A stretch of 64,000 nucleotides of DNA from DATLFA01 sp039915945 (GTDB lineage Bacteria; Actinomycetota; Acidimicrobiia; Acidimicrobiales; WLNW01), in the NCBI GenBank assembly GCA_039915945.1, contig JBDSMH010000093.1, positions 61,661 through 125,660 of the forward strand, given 5' to 3'. The notes under the pieces were generated by a model. The model had not been told where the DNA came from, searched no databases, and saw only the letters and a program-made list of their open reading frames with translations. The position numbers and the translations under genes are program-made. Below, piece by piece: positions 43,773 to 52,087 of this stretch (the first letter of the stretch is position 1; each line of letters starts with the position of its first letter).

Positions 43773-44617
43773 CACAGGGTGAAGCCGCCGTCTTTCTTCG
43801 CTTTCCATCCGGCGGCGGCCCATGTGCCGCCGTCGAGATGCACCGTCGAACCCGTCACGAATCGCGCCATGTCACTGGCGAGATACACCACTGCGGCCGC
43901 GCAGTCGTAGCTCGAACCGGTTTCGGGCCAGGGTTGCGACTCGACGGCATCGAGGCTGAGCGCGCTGGATGTTTCGCTGAGCACCGAATCGCCCGGCGTC
44001 GGGATCACATCGGGAGCGACGCAGTTGACGCGAATACGTTTGGACGCGAGTTCCATCGACAAACTCTTGGACAAATTCGCGACGCCGGCTTTCATCGCCG
44101 AGTAGATGGCGAAGCCGGGCCCGGCGCGGTGCGCTTCGACGGACGTGATGTTGACGATGGCGCCACCGTTGGTCATGTGCGGTACACACGAGCGGATGAA
44201 CAACGTCACGCTGACGAAGTTCTCGCGGATGAGTGCGAGTTCGCCTTTTGTCGCGACCTCGAGGAACGGCGCCCAGAATCCTCCGCCGGCGTTGTTGACG
44301 AGGATGTCGATGCGACCGTATTCGCGCGACACACGGTCGATGAACGCACCAACCGCGACTTCGTCACGGACGTCGAGCACTTCGCTCACACAATGGCGTC
44401 CGATCGCACGAATCTCGGCTTCGGTCTCGTCGAGCCCGGCGGCGTTGCGATCGCAGATGGCGAGCTCGGCGCCGAAACGCGCCAACGTCAGCGCCGTCGC
44501 TTTGCCGATGCCCTGCGCTGCGCCGGTCACGACCGCGATGCGATCGGTGAGCAGCACCGCGCCCGGATCGAGCACGCGGCTGTCCCAGATCGATGGCGTT
44601 GATCCGGCAGTCGTCAC
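43772..44617 (-). CDS. SDR-family oxidoreductase
   Basis: 281 residues. TGAAQGIGKATA near 33 (cofactor), ICDRNAAG, DVRDE near 80, NNAGGGFWAP, catalytic Ser in NITSVEAHRAG and YSAMKAG (Tyr/Lys), and a C-terminal GSTVHLDGGTWAAAGW. The NAD/NADP preference is not clear. GTG at 44617 has GGGGGA upstream. It stands at the head of the catabolic cluster, with a CoA-transferase gene upstream on the same strand and an LLM gene downstream. Likely oxidises a hydroxyacyl or hydroxyl-containing intermediate. Confidence 0.9.
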   Translation of the reverse strand: MTTAGSTPSIWDSRVLDPGAVLLTDRIAVVTGAAQGIGKATALTLARFGAELAICDRNAAGLDETEAEIRAIGRHCVSEVLDVRDEVAVGAFIDRVSREYGRIDILVNNAGGGFWAPFLEVATKGELALIRENFVSVTLFIRSCVPHMTNGGAIVNITSVEAHRAGPGFAIYSAMKAGVANLSKSLSMELASKRIRVNCVAPDVIPTPGDSVLSETSSALSLDAVESQPWPETGSSYDCAAAVVYLASDMARFVTGSTVHLDGGTWAAAGWKAKKDGGFTL

Positions 44618-44628
44618 AGGTCCCCCTT

Positions 44629-44642
44629 GGGCCCGAGCGGCC
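44629..44642 (+). repeat. GGGCCCGAGCGGCC repeat (intergenic)
   Basis: Exact copy in the 43-base gap between the CoA-transferase stop and the SDR start. Confidence 0.85.
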
Positions 44643-44660
44643 CCGCGCACCGCGGAGAGT

Positions 44661-46181
44661 TCAGCCCGAGCGTGGCCCGAGCATCTTTGCACGCCTCGTC
44701 CGCCACTGGTCGGGCACGAGCTCGGCCAGGATCTCGTCGGTGCTCGCGCCCACGGGCTCGGCGGTGCCGCGCGACGGACGGGCCTGTGGTGCCGCCGCAA
44801 CCGAGGCCGACGGCGCGAGCGACCGTACCGGCTGGGACCCGTGCGCGTAGCGAGCCGCGCGGTACAACGACGCGTCGACGAGATGTCCGCGACTCGCGCC
44901 GAGGCACGCCAACCCGGCAACCGCGGCAAACAGGCCCGCGATCGGATCGGCTGCGGCGTCGGCGACGAACAACGGTGGCTCACCGGCGATCACCAACCCG
45001 GCGGATACCGCGACGTCGTCGCCGAAGCCGACGCGATTGCGGTACCCGCCGTCGCGTCCGTACGCCGTGATCGACAGCCACGACGAGCCCCGCGCCACCA
45101 CCGCGGATGGATCGATGCCGAGGCGATCCATCACCCGCGGACGCGACCCTTCGATCACCAGCGACGCGTGATCGATCAGCGCCCGCAAGACAGCAATGTC
45201 ATCCTCGTCGTCGAAGTCGATGACGATGCAGCGCTTGTCCGCGTTCAACAGATCGAAGAACTCCGCGGTGCCGCGGCGTGCCCCGTCCGCACGGCGCGCG
45301 CCTTCGACCTTCACGACGCGCGCGCCGGCTTGTGCCAGCAGACCACCGGCGAGCGGTCCTGCCCACAGCGAGCTCAAGTCGAGCACCAGCGGCACGCGGT
45401 CCCTCCCGCGCGCCGGTTCCGACCGTCGGCCTGGTTCGGCCGGCGTGGCTCGTAGCCGCGGGGTTCGACGACGCGTCCCGTCGATCACGTAGGGGCTGGC
45501 GACCGCGTCGGCTGCGGCCGGCCAAGCGCCGAGCGCCAAACCGAGTTCGGCCCCGCGAGCGACGAGCGCGGCGATCGAGCGACGGGCGACCGCGCGCTGG
45601 GTACCGGCGATGTCGGCCGCGTCATCGATGTCGCCGTCGAGCCACGCGGGCAACAGCGCGACGTCATCGGCCCGCGCCAGGTTGAGCGCGATCCAGCCGT
45701 CGGCGGCTCGCACCATCTCGCAGGCACCGCCGACCGCGACCGAGCCTCGGCGCGTGTGGCCGGTGAGCGCGGCCCGTTCGCCGAGCAGCGCCATCGGATC
45801 GAGCGCCAGGGTCGTACCGAACGTCGTAGCGGCCAGCAGCTGGACCACGGACCCCGCGGCGATCAGCCGGGCCGGCAGTACCGCAGACGGGCACCCCAAC
45901 GGCGGGCCGGCAGCTTCACCGGTCAAGGCCATGGCCCCCGACCGCGCCCACGCCTCGGCCCCGTCGAGGTGCGCCGCCACGTCGACGACCGGGAACGGCG
46001 GTTCGGTCGCGGCCAACGTGGCCGTCGCGTCGAGCGCACCTTCGGCGCCGGCGTCCACGAGCCCCGGGGTCACCCGCGCCACCCGCACGACGTCGGCCCC
46101 GAGCACCTGCAGCAACGCCGCGCTCTCGTCGGCGATCGGGCCCGTCCCCGCGACGACGAATCGACGTCCACCGAGCTGCAT
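44661..46181 (-). CDS. CoA-transferase family III (CaiB/BaiF) with an extra N-terminal module
   Basis: 506 residues. The usual family beginning is found only at about residue 265: PLVLDLSSLWAGPLAGGLLAQAGARVVKVEGARRADGAR, then FDLLNADKRCIVIDFDDEDD and ASLVIEGSRPRVMDRLG, with GHLVDASLYRAARY near 440. The first 250 residues carry a weaker copy (RRFVVAGTGPIADESAALLQVLGADVVRV) and a stretch like the family's C-terminal half (VGGACEMVRAADGWIALNLARADDVALLPAWL). So it looks like two part-modules in unusual order. Moves CoA between acids. ATG at 46181; sequence is GC-rich but complete. Confidence 0.8.
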   Translation of the reverse strand: MQLGGRRFVVAGTGPIADESAALLQVLGADVVRVARVTPGLVDAGAEGALDATATLAATEPPFPVVDVAAHLDGAEAWARSGAMALTGEAAGPPLGCPSAVLPARLIAAGSVVQLLAATTFGTTLALDPMALLGERAALTGHTRRGSVAVGGACEMVRAADGWIALNLARADDVALLPAWLDGDIDDAADIAGTQRAVARRSIAALVARGAELGLALGAWPAAADAVASPYVIDGTRRRTPRLRATPAEPGRRSEPARGRDRVPLVLDLSSLWAGPLAGGLLAQAGARVVKVEGARRADGARRGTAEFFDLLNADKRCIVIDFDDEDDIAVLRALIDHASLVIEGSRPRVMDRLGIDPSAVVARGSSWLSITAYGRDGGYRNRVGFGDDVAVSAGLVIAGEPPLFVADAAADPIAGLFAAVAGLACLGASRGHLVDASLYRAARYAHGSQPVRSLAPSASVAAAPQARPSRGTAEPVGASTDEILAELVPDQWRTRRAKMLGPRSG

Positions 46182-46265
46182 CGCGAAAATGCTACCGGAC
46201 AGCCCTGCTTGCGGTTGTTGTCGCAGTTCTTGCCATGATGAGGGCGCGAAAAGAGAGGAATACGA

Positions 46266-46574
46266 ATGCCAGAGTTGAAAGCGGGGGCCCGCCTCAAGAG
46301 CGCGGTCTGCACCACGGAGGTCATCGTCGTCAAGACGCCGGCCGGCAACGTGGACGTGACGTGCGGCGGTGTGGCGATGGTGACCGCGACCGAAACCGTC
46401 GAGCGGGGGACCCCCAAGCCCGAGGCTGCCGGCGGCACGGCGCTGGGCAAGCGCTATGTCAACAGCGACGAGACGCTCGAGATCCTGTGCACCAAAGCAG
46501 GCGACGGCGCACTGGGCATCGGCAGTACCTTGTTGTCGTTGAAGGAAGCCAAGCCACTCCCCGCGTCCGACTGA
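46266..46574 (+). CDS. Small conserved-looking protein next to acyl-CoA synthetase
   Basis: 102 residues, no function known. MPELKAGARLKSAVCTTEVIVVKTPAG is followed by VDVTCGGVAMVT and a C-terminal half with YVNSDETLEILCTKAGDGALGIGSTLLSLKEAKPLPAS. Three Cys are separated by 16-40 residues, with two preceding a Gly-rich turn (CGG), so a metal site is possible. I recall similar actinobacterial proteins beside acyl-CoA ligases but cannot name a family. GAGAGGAA precedes the ATG; 12 bases separate it from the synthetase gene. Confidence 0.7.
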   Translation: MPELKAGARLKSAVCTTEVIVVKTPAGNVDVTCGGVAMVTATETVERGTPKPEAAGGTALGKRYVNSDETLEILCTKAGDGALGIGSTLLSLKEAKPLPASD

Positions 46575-46586
46575 GGCACCGCTGCG

Positions 46587-48098
46587 ATGAACCTCATGAT
46601 GCTGCTCGAGATGGCTGCGAGTGGCTTCGGCGAACGCGTGGCCCTCGGGTCACGTGACGGCACTGGCCTGACCTACGAGCAGCTCTTCGATCGCGCCGGG
46701 CGTTCCGCTCGGCTGTTCAGCGACGCCGGCATCGATCGGGTCAGCCTCGTCGACGTGTCGAGTTCCGCGCTGCCCATCGCACTGTTCGGCAGCGCGTGGG
46801 CCGGTTTGCCTTTCGTGCCGTTGAACTATCGGTTGACGGCCGAAGAGCTACGCCGGTTGGCGACCGAGGTCGCGCCGTCGATCACCGTGTGCGAGGCGCC
46901 GGCGCTGCCCAAACTCTTCGACATCGACGGCGTCGAAGCCATCACGCGTGACGACTTCTTCGCCCGCGTCGAGGGCACCGATCTGGCCGAGCCCGAGTGG
47001 GACATGGATCCCGACGGCATCGCGGTGTTGCTCTACACGAGCGGCACGACCGGTATGCCCAAGGCGGCGGTGCTGCGCCACAAGCATCTCGTGTCGTACA
47101 TCTTCATGTCGGTCGAGTTCATGGGAGCCGACGAAGACGAAGCAACACTGATCTCGGTGCCGCCGTATCACGTCGCCGGTATGGCCGCGATCTTGTCGTC
47201 GGTCTACGCGGGGCGGCGCATCGTGCAGCTGCCGTCGTTCACCGCGGCCGATTGGGTCGAGACCGCGCGCCGCGAAGGCGTGACCCACGCGATGGTGGTG
47301 CCGACAATGTTGTCGCGCATCGTGGACTACATCGAGACCCACGACATCGGCGGCATCCCCACGTTGCGGGCGCTGTCCTACGGGGGCGGCAAGATGCCGC
47401 TGCCGGTCATCGAAAAAGCACTCGACATGATGCCCAACTGTGCGTTCGTCAACGCCTACGGGTTGACCGAGACGAGCTCCACGGTGTGCATCCTCGGCCC
47501 CGACGACCATCGCAGTGCGCGCGCGGCAACTGATCCAATCGAGCGCAAGCGACTCACATCGGTGGGTCGGCCACTGCCGGCCATCGAGTTGTCGATCCGT
47601 GACGAAGAAGGCGCCGAAGTCGGCGCCGGCACGCGCGGCGAAGTGTGGGTCCGCGGCGAGCAGGTGTCGGGCGAGTACCTCGGCCGTGGGTCGCAATGCA
47701 ATGCCGAAGGCTGGTTCCCCACCAAAGACGGCGGCTACCTCGACCCTGACGGCTACCTGTTCCTCGAAGGACGCGTCGACGACATCATCATCCGCGGCGG
47801 CGAAAACATGTCACCGGGCGAGATCGAAGATGTGCTCATCGGGCATCCACTCGTGGCCGACGCCGCCGCCATCGGTATCCCCGACCGGCAATGGGGCGAA
47901 AAGATCGTGGCGGTCATCGTGCCCAAGCAAGGCGCCGCAGTCACCGGTGAAGAACTGCGCGACTGGGTCACCCAACATCTGCGGTCATCGCGTTCGCCCG
48001 AAGTCATCGAGTTCCGCGACGAACTGCCCTACAACGACATGGGCAAGTTGTTGCGCCGGGTCCTGCGCCTCGAACTCGCCCACCTCGGCGACATGTGA
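46587..48098 (+). CDS. Acyl-CoA synthetase (AMP-binding)
   Basis: 503 residues. VLLYTSGTTGMPKAAVLRHKH near 149 (ATP loop), NAYGLTETSSTV near 288, TKDGGYLDPDGYLFLEGRVDD and RGGENMSPGEIEDVLIGHPLV, and C-terminal PYNDMGKLLRRVLR with the conserved Lys. The final part ends without extension. Makes an acyl-CoA for the enoyl-CoA hydratase that overlaps its stop (GTGA). Substrate not known; related actinobacterial clusters act on steroid, aromatic or fatty acids. Confidence 0.92.
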   Translation: MNLMMLLEMAASGFGERVALGSRDGTGLTYEQLFDRAGRSARLFSDAGIDRVSLVDVSSSALPIALFGSAWAGLPFVPLNYRLTAEELRRLATEVAPSITVCEAPALPKLFDIDGVEAITRDDFFARVEGTDLAEPEWDMDPDGIAVLLYTSGTTGMPKAAVLRHKHLVSYIFMSVEFMGADEDEATLISVPPYHVAGMAAILSSVYAGRRIVQLPSFTAADWVETARREGVTHAMVVPTMLSRIVDYIETHDIGGIPTLRALSYGGGKMPLPVIEKALDMMPNCAFVNAYGLTETSSTVCILGPDDHRSARAATDPIERKRLTSVGRPLPAIELSIRDEEGAEVGAGTRGEVWVRGEQVSGEYLGRGSQCNAEGWFPTKDGGYLDPDGYLFLEGRVDDIIIRGGENMSPGEIEDVLIGHPLVADAAAIGIPDRQWGEKIVAVIVPKQGAAVTGEELRDWVTQHLRSSRSPEVIEFRDELPYNDMGKLLRRVLRLELAHLGDM

Positions 48099-49072
48099 CA
48101 GCAGCGGCGGTGCAGCGCATCCTTTCGCCCGCCGCGCTCGACGAACTCCTCGCGACACCAACTGCGCGCAGTGAACTCTCCGTGTTGCTCGGTGACGCGA
48201 CCATCGCCGTCGACTGTTCGGCCGCGCGACCAGCGGACCGCACGCTCGAGATACTGCGCACGCTGCCAATCGTGGCGATCGGCGTCGGCGGGCCTCACGA
48301 CGCGTTCGACGTCGTCGTCGCCGGCGAGGACGAACTCCTCTCACTGACGAGTGCGATCGTTGCGAACCCAAACGCTTCGGTCGCGCTGGTGCAACTCTTG
48401 CGTCTCGGCGACACGCTCGCGCCACTCGACGCTCTGGTCGCCGAATCTCTCGCCTACGCGACGTTGCAAGGCGGGTCCGAGTTCGCTCGTTGGCTGGCGG
48501 CCCGGGGCGCCCGTGTGCGCCGGCCCGAACCGCAACCGCCGATAGAAGTCACGCGCGACGGTGACTTGTTGAGGGTCGTGCTCAACCGACCGCGCGTGCA
48601 CAACCTCTACAACGCGGCCATGCGCGACGCGTTGGTCGAGGCGCTCATCGTCGCAACCGCGGACCCGCAACTGCACGTCGAGATGTCGGGTGCCGGTCGA
48701 TCGTTCTGCGCGGGTGGTGACCTTGCCGAGTTCGGATCGGCGAGCGACGCGACGACGGCGCACCTGATTCGATCCACCGCGAACGCGGCGCCCTATCTGC
48801 TGGCGATCGCTGATCGACTTTCGGTGACCGCGCACGGTGCCAGCGTCGGCGCCGGGATCGAGCTCGCCGCGTTCGCCCACCGCATCACGGCCGCGCCCGA
48901 TGCGTTCTTCCAATTGCCCGAAGTGTCGATGGGCCTCGTCCCGGGTGCCGGCGGCACCGTGTCGATCACGAGGCGCATCGGCCGGCAGCGCGCCGCATGG
49001 ATGGCATTGACCGGCGCGCGCGTCGACGCGGCGACCGCCCGCGAGTGGGGCCTGGTCGACTCGATCAGCTGA
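48095..49072 (+). CDS. Enoyl-CoA hydratase/isomerase with an N-terminal extension
   Basis: 325 residues. The crotonase domain begins near residue 148 (IEVTRDGDLLRVVLNRPRVHNLYNAAMRDALVEALIVA), with the oxyanion loop GAGRSFCAGGDLAEFG and GASVGAGIELAAFAHRITAAPDAFFQLPEVSMGLVPGAGGTVSITRRIG; the catalytic-type Glu is present in the LPEVSMGL segment. The first 145 residues are a different module (VVVAGEDELLSLTSAIVANPNASVALVQLLRLGDTLAPLDALVAESLAYATLQGG), helical in look and not a known ECH part. GTG at 48095 overlaps the synthetase stop. Coupled synthesis with that gene suggests use of its acyl-CoA product. Confidence 0.87.
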   Translation: MTAAAVQRILSPAALDELLATPTARSELSVLLGDATIAVDCSAARPADRTLEILRTLPIVAIGVGGPHDAFDVVVAGEDELLSLTSAIVANPNASVALVQLLRLGDTLAPLDALVAESLAYATLQGGSEFARWLAARGARVRRPEPQPPIEVTRDGDLLRVVLNRPRVHNLYNAAMRDALVEALIVATADPQLHVEMSGAGRSFCAGGDLAEFGSASDATTAHLIRSTANAAPYLLAIADRLSVTAHGASVGAGIELAAFAHRITAAPDAFFQLPEVSMGLVPGAGGTVSITRRIGRQRAAWMALTGARVDAATAREWGLVDSIS

Positions 49073-49097
49073 GCGGTCGGGCGCGTTCGGGCGGGCG

Positions 49098-49373
49098 CTA
49101 CGCGACCGGGCCGAGCCCGAGTCGTTTGCGTACCTCGGGCCGGCGCAGTGGCGGCAATGTCAACGGCGGTTGACGCCGCGCGGGCACGCGCGCGAGCAGC
49201 GTTTCGGAGATCGCAGCGATCTCGAGCGCGGCGGCCTGCATCTGCTCGGCGACCGCCGGGTTCGGCTTGGTGATGCCGGTGATCTTGCGCACGAACTGCA
49301 TCGCAGCCGCTTCGATCTCGTCACGGGTGGCCGGTGGCTCGAGCCCGCGCAACTCGGTGATGTTTCGACACAT
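49098..49373 (-). CDS. DUF2277-family protein
   Basis: 91 residues. MCRNITELRGLEPPATRDEIEAAAMQFVRKITGITKPNPAVAEQMQAAALEIAAISETLLARV matches the small actinobacterial DUF2277 family, whose hallmark is MCRNI followed by EPPAT and RKI-G-KP. Unknown function. The remainder is Arg/Pro-rich. ATG at 49373. Lies downstream of a long hairpin on the same strand. Confidence 0.9.
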   Translation of the reverse strand: MCRNITELRGLEPPATRDEIEAAAMQFVRKITGITKPNPAVAEQMQAAALEIAAISETLLARVPARRQPPLTLPPLRRPEVRKRLGLGPVA

Positions 49374-49391
49374 GCGCGCAGTGTACGGGCC

Positions 49392-49442
49392 CGTTCTGGC
49401 AGTCAAACGTCGGACTGAGCGCGACGTTTGACTGCCAGAACG
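49392..49442. terminator. Perfect 20-bp inverted repeat, hairpin at gene 3' end
   Basis: Arms 49392-49411 and 49423-49442 (CGTTCTGGCAGTCAAACGTC and its complement), loop of 11. Between the DUF2277 start and the stop of the upstream minus-strand gene. No T-run. Related to the hairpin at 26351. Confidence 0.85.
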
Positions 49443-49474
49443 TGGGGTGAAACGGGAGGGGTGAAACGGGCGGG

Positions 49475-50608
49475 TCAGGGGTTGACGCAGCGGGCCGCGG
49501 TGATCAGCGGCAGGTCTTTGTAGGTGACGACGCCGGGGGGCGCGGCGACGACGTGCGGGATCGCATGCACCGTCGGCATGGCGGTCATCAACATCGCCAG
49601 GCCCATCAGCACCTCGGAATTGGTCTCGCCTTTGGGCGGCGCTCCCACCATCGTCATCTTCACGTTGGGCACGCCGTCGATGTCGAAATGCCACCCGTGG
49701 CGGATCGGCCAATTGGGCTCGACGCGCTCGGTCATCTTCCAGATGCTGCCGAGCTCGATGACTTCGACGCCGTTGGCGATACCGACCCATCGATTGCGCA
49801 ATCCGGCAACGTGGCCCTTCGCGATCTTCATGAAGCCGAGATCGAGGTCCTCGGTCGCCAGCGCGACATCGGGCGCGTAGACGACTTCGTCGAGCGGTAA
49901 CTCCAGCGCGTCGGCCATCATCACAACCGCATCCTCGAACGCCGTGGTCCCGCGTCGAAACCGCTCGTACAGATCTGGCTCGTCGGGCGCGTGACCGAAG
50001 GCCACGGTCTCCCACAACTCAGGCGAGTTGTACCCCGAGCATTCGGCTTCTTCCCAGATCGAGATGCGCCGCACCTCGCGGCACACGCCCGTCGCAGTCA
50101 AGGCCAACTGGTTGACGAACCCGGGGTTCACGCCGCTGCCGAACAGCGAGGCGCCACCGCGCCTGCCGGCCTCGTCGAAACGGTCCTTCGCGCCCCACCA
50201 GTGACCCGTGATGAGATTGGCGGTGCTGACGACGTTGACGCCCGCTTCGAGGAACCGGCAGAGCGTGTCGACGTGTTGCGCGATCGTGGTCGGGTCGAGG
50301 ATGGGGTAATAACCGACGACATCGGGCTTCAGCGCCAGCAACGCGTCGAGGTCATCGGTCGCAGCGATGCCAAGCGCCGGCCGACCGATCAGTTCACCGA
50401 CGTCGCGGCCCACCTTCTCGGCGCTCCACGCGTACGCGCCCACGAGCTCCATGTCCGGATGGTCGAGGATGGCCCGACCCGCGAACTTGGCGACGTGCCC
50501 CGTGGTCCACAACACGACGCGTACTGTGCGGCTCCGCCGCAACGGGTCGGCGGCTTCGCCGCGGGAATGCTTGATTGCGAGTTCGCCAGTGTCCGTAGAT
50601 CGCGGCAT
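49475..50608 (-). CDS. Dihydrodipicolinate-reductase-like NAD(P)-binding protein
   Basis: 377 residues. Rossmann fold begins VRVVLWTTGHVAKFAGRAILDHPDMELVGAYAWSAEKVGRDVGELIGRPALGI, followed by ANLITGHWW and GSGVNPGFVNQLAL; this matches proteins named dihydrodipicolinate reductase N-terminal-like or 2,4-diaminopentanoate dehydrogenase-like. Likely oxidoreductase on an amino or keto substrate, not lysine synthesis. The first 28 residues (GEAADPLRRSRTV) are encoded by small GC hairpins (GCGGC-TCC-GCCGC and GGCGGC-TTC-GCCGC, about 50527-50562), so the real start could be later. Same strand as, and eight bases below, the thiolase gene. Confidence 0.82.
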   Translation of the reverse strand: MPRSTDTGELAIKHSRGEAADPLRRSRTVRVVLWTTGHVAKFAGRAILDHPDMELVGAYAWSAEKVGRDVGELIGRPALGIAATDDLDALLALKPDVVGYYPILDPTTIAQHVDTLCRFLEAGVNVVSTANLITGHWWGAKDRFDEAGRRGGASLFGSGVNPGFVNQLALTATGVCREVRRISIWEEAECSGYNSPELWETVAFGHAPDEPDLYERFRRGTTAFEDAVVMMADALELPLDEVVYAPDVALATEDLDLGFMKIAKGHVAGLRNRWVGIANGVEVIELGSIWKMTERVEPNWPIRHGWHFDIDGVPNVKMTMVGAPPKGETNSEVLMGLAMLMTAMPTVHAIPHVVAAPPGVVTYKDLPLITAARCVNP

Positions 50609-50615
50609 CTACCTG

Positions 50616-51767
50616 TTACAGCCTTTCGATGATGGTGACGTTGGCTTGGCCGCCGCCTTCGCACATCGTCTGCAGGCCGAAACGGCCACCGGTGCGCTCG
50701 AGTTCGTTGAGCAACGTGGTCATCAGTCGACAGCCGGTTGCGCCGAGCGGATGACCGAGCGCGATGGCGCCGCCGTTGACGTTGACCTTGGCGTGCGGGA
50801 TGTCGCACTCGCGCATCCAGGCCAGCACCACGGGTGCGAATGCTTCGTTGCATTCGAACAGGTCGATGTCGTCGACGGTCATCTTGGCCTTGGCCAGCGC
50901 GTACTTGGTTGCCGCGATCGGACCGGTGAGCATGTAGATCGGATCATCGCCGCGCACGCTCATGTGATGGATGCGCGCCCGGGGCTTGAGCCCGTGCGTC
51001 TTGACCGCGGATTCTGATGCGACGAGCATCGCCGAAGAGGCGTCGGAGATCTGCGACGACACCGCCGCGGTGAGCCGCCCGCCTTCGACGAGCGTGCGCA
51101 GGGTGCGCATCTTTTCGATGGTCGTGTCGCGGCGCGGGCCTTCGTCGCGGTCGACGCCGTTGAGGGCCACGATCTCGTGGTCGAAGCGGCCCTCGTCCTG
51201 TGCCCTGATCGCCCGCTGGTGCGACTCGAAGGCAAACGCTTCCATCTGGTCGCGTGTGACATCCCACTTTTCGGCGATCATCTCGGCCCCACGGAACTGC
51301 GACACCTCTTGGGTGCCGTACCGCTCGACCCAGCCGACCGATCCGCTGAACGGATCGGAGAAGCCCATCGGCTCGGTGACCGTCAGGGCGAAGCCGATGG
51401 GGATCATCGACATGTTTTGCACGCCGCCCGCAACGACCAAGTCGTTGACGCCCGCCATCACCGACTGCGCCGCGAACGAGATGGCCTGCTGGGCCGACCC
51501 ACACTGGCGGTCGATGGTGACCCCCGGGATCTCTTGTGGCAACCCCGCCGCCAACCAGGCCGTGCGGGCAATGTCGCCCGCCTGCGGGCCGATCTGGTCG
51601 ACACAACCGAACATCACGTCGTCGATCGCCAACGGGTCGACACCAGTGCGTTGCAGCACCGCCTTGATGGCGTGGGCACCGAGGTCCGCGGGATGCACCT
51701 TTGACAGGCCACCATTGCGCCGGCCAACCGGGGTGCGGACGGTGTCGATGATGTAGGCCTCGGTCAT
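50616..51767 (-). CDS. Acetyl-CoA acetyltransferase (thiolase)
   Basis: 383 residues. Nucleophile C89 in TIDRQCGSAQQAI, NEAFAPVV, GGAIALGHPLGATGCR with its His, and CEGGGQANVTIIERL with the second Cys (C369). Makes or cleaves 3-ketoacyl-CoA; degradation more likely in this cluster. ATG at 51767. Member of the downstream-reading row acyl-CoA dehydrogenase, DUF1330, thiolase, reductase-like gene. A second thiolase with a very similar end lies at the window edge. Confidence 0.94.
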   Translation of the reverse strand: MTEAYIIDTVRTPVGRRNGGLSKVHPADLGAHAIKAVLQRTGVDPLAIDDVMFGCVDQIGPQAGDIARTAWLAAGLPQEIPGVTIDRQCGSAQQAISFAAQSVMAGVNDLVVAGGVQNMSMIPIGFALTVTEPMGFSDPFSGSVGWVERYGTQEVSQFRGAEMIAEKWDVTRDQMEAFAFESHQRAIRAQDEGRFDHEIVALNGVDRDEGPRRDTTIEKMRTLRTLVEGGRLTAAVSSQISDASSAMLVASESAVKTHGLKPRARIHHMSVRGDDPIYMLTGPIAATKYALAKAKMTVDDIDLFECNEAFAPVVLAWMRECDIPHAKVNVNGGAIALGHPLGATGCRLMTTLLNELERTGGRFGLQTMCEGGGQANVTIIERL

Positions 51768-51796
51768 GACTGGCTCCTCGTTCTCGTGTGCAAGGT

Positions 51797-52087
51797 CTAG
51801 CGGCCGGTGACCAACAAACCAACACCGTTGGTCGTGGCGGCCAGGCGTGTGCCGACGGCCGATTGGTAATCCGGCGAGCCGTACCAGTCGTCGAACGCCT
51901 CTTTGGTTTCGAACTCGAGGATGACCGTTTGGTGGCCCGACCGCTCGCCCTCGACGCGGGTGGTCGACGGATCGAGCGCCAGCACCTTGAACGTGCGACC
52001 GGCGAAGCTGGCGCCGGCCAAGGATTGGTAGCTCTTGTAACCATCGGCGTCGGCGACGTCGTAGTTGAAGATTGCGTACACCGCCAT
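51797..52087 (-). CDS. DUF1330-family protein
   Basis: 96 residues. Ferredoxin-like dimeric barrel: YAIFNYDVADADGYKSYQSLAG and QTVILEFETKEAFDDWYGSPDYQSAVGTRLAATTNGVGLLV, the usual DUF1330 pattern with the conserved FxxxxAxxxWY-S-x-x-Y-Q stretch. Unknown chemistry. ATG at 52087 shares one base with the acyl-CoA dehydrogenase stop (TAATG). Confidence 0.9.
   Translation of the reverse strand: MAVYAIFNYDVADADGYKSYQSLAGASFAGRTFKVLALDPSTTRVEGERSGHQTVILEFETKEAFDDWYGSPDYQSAVGTRLAATTNGVGLLVTGR

Noticed and set aside
43677..43823. N-terminal extension of the LLM gene through the 27-bp repeats
   Set aside because: It overlaps the end of the SDR gene, lacks an RBS and the family start (MRFGILLV) is at 43676.
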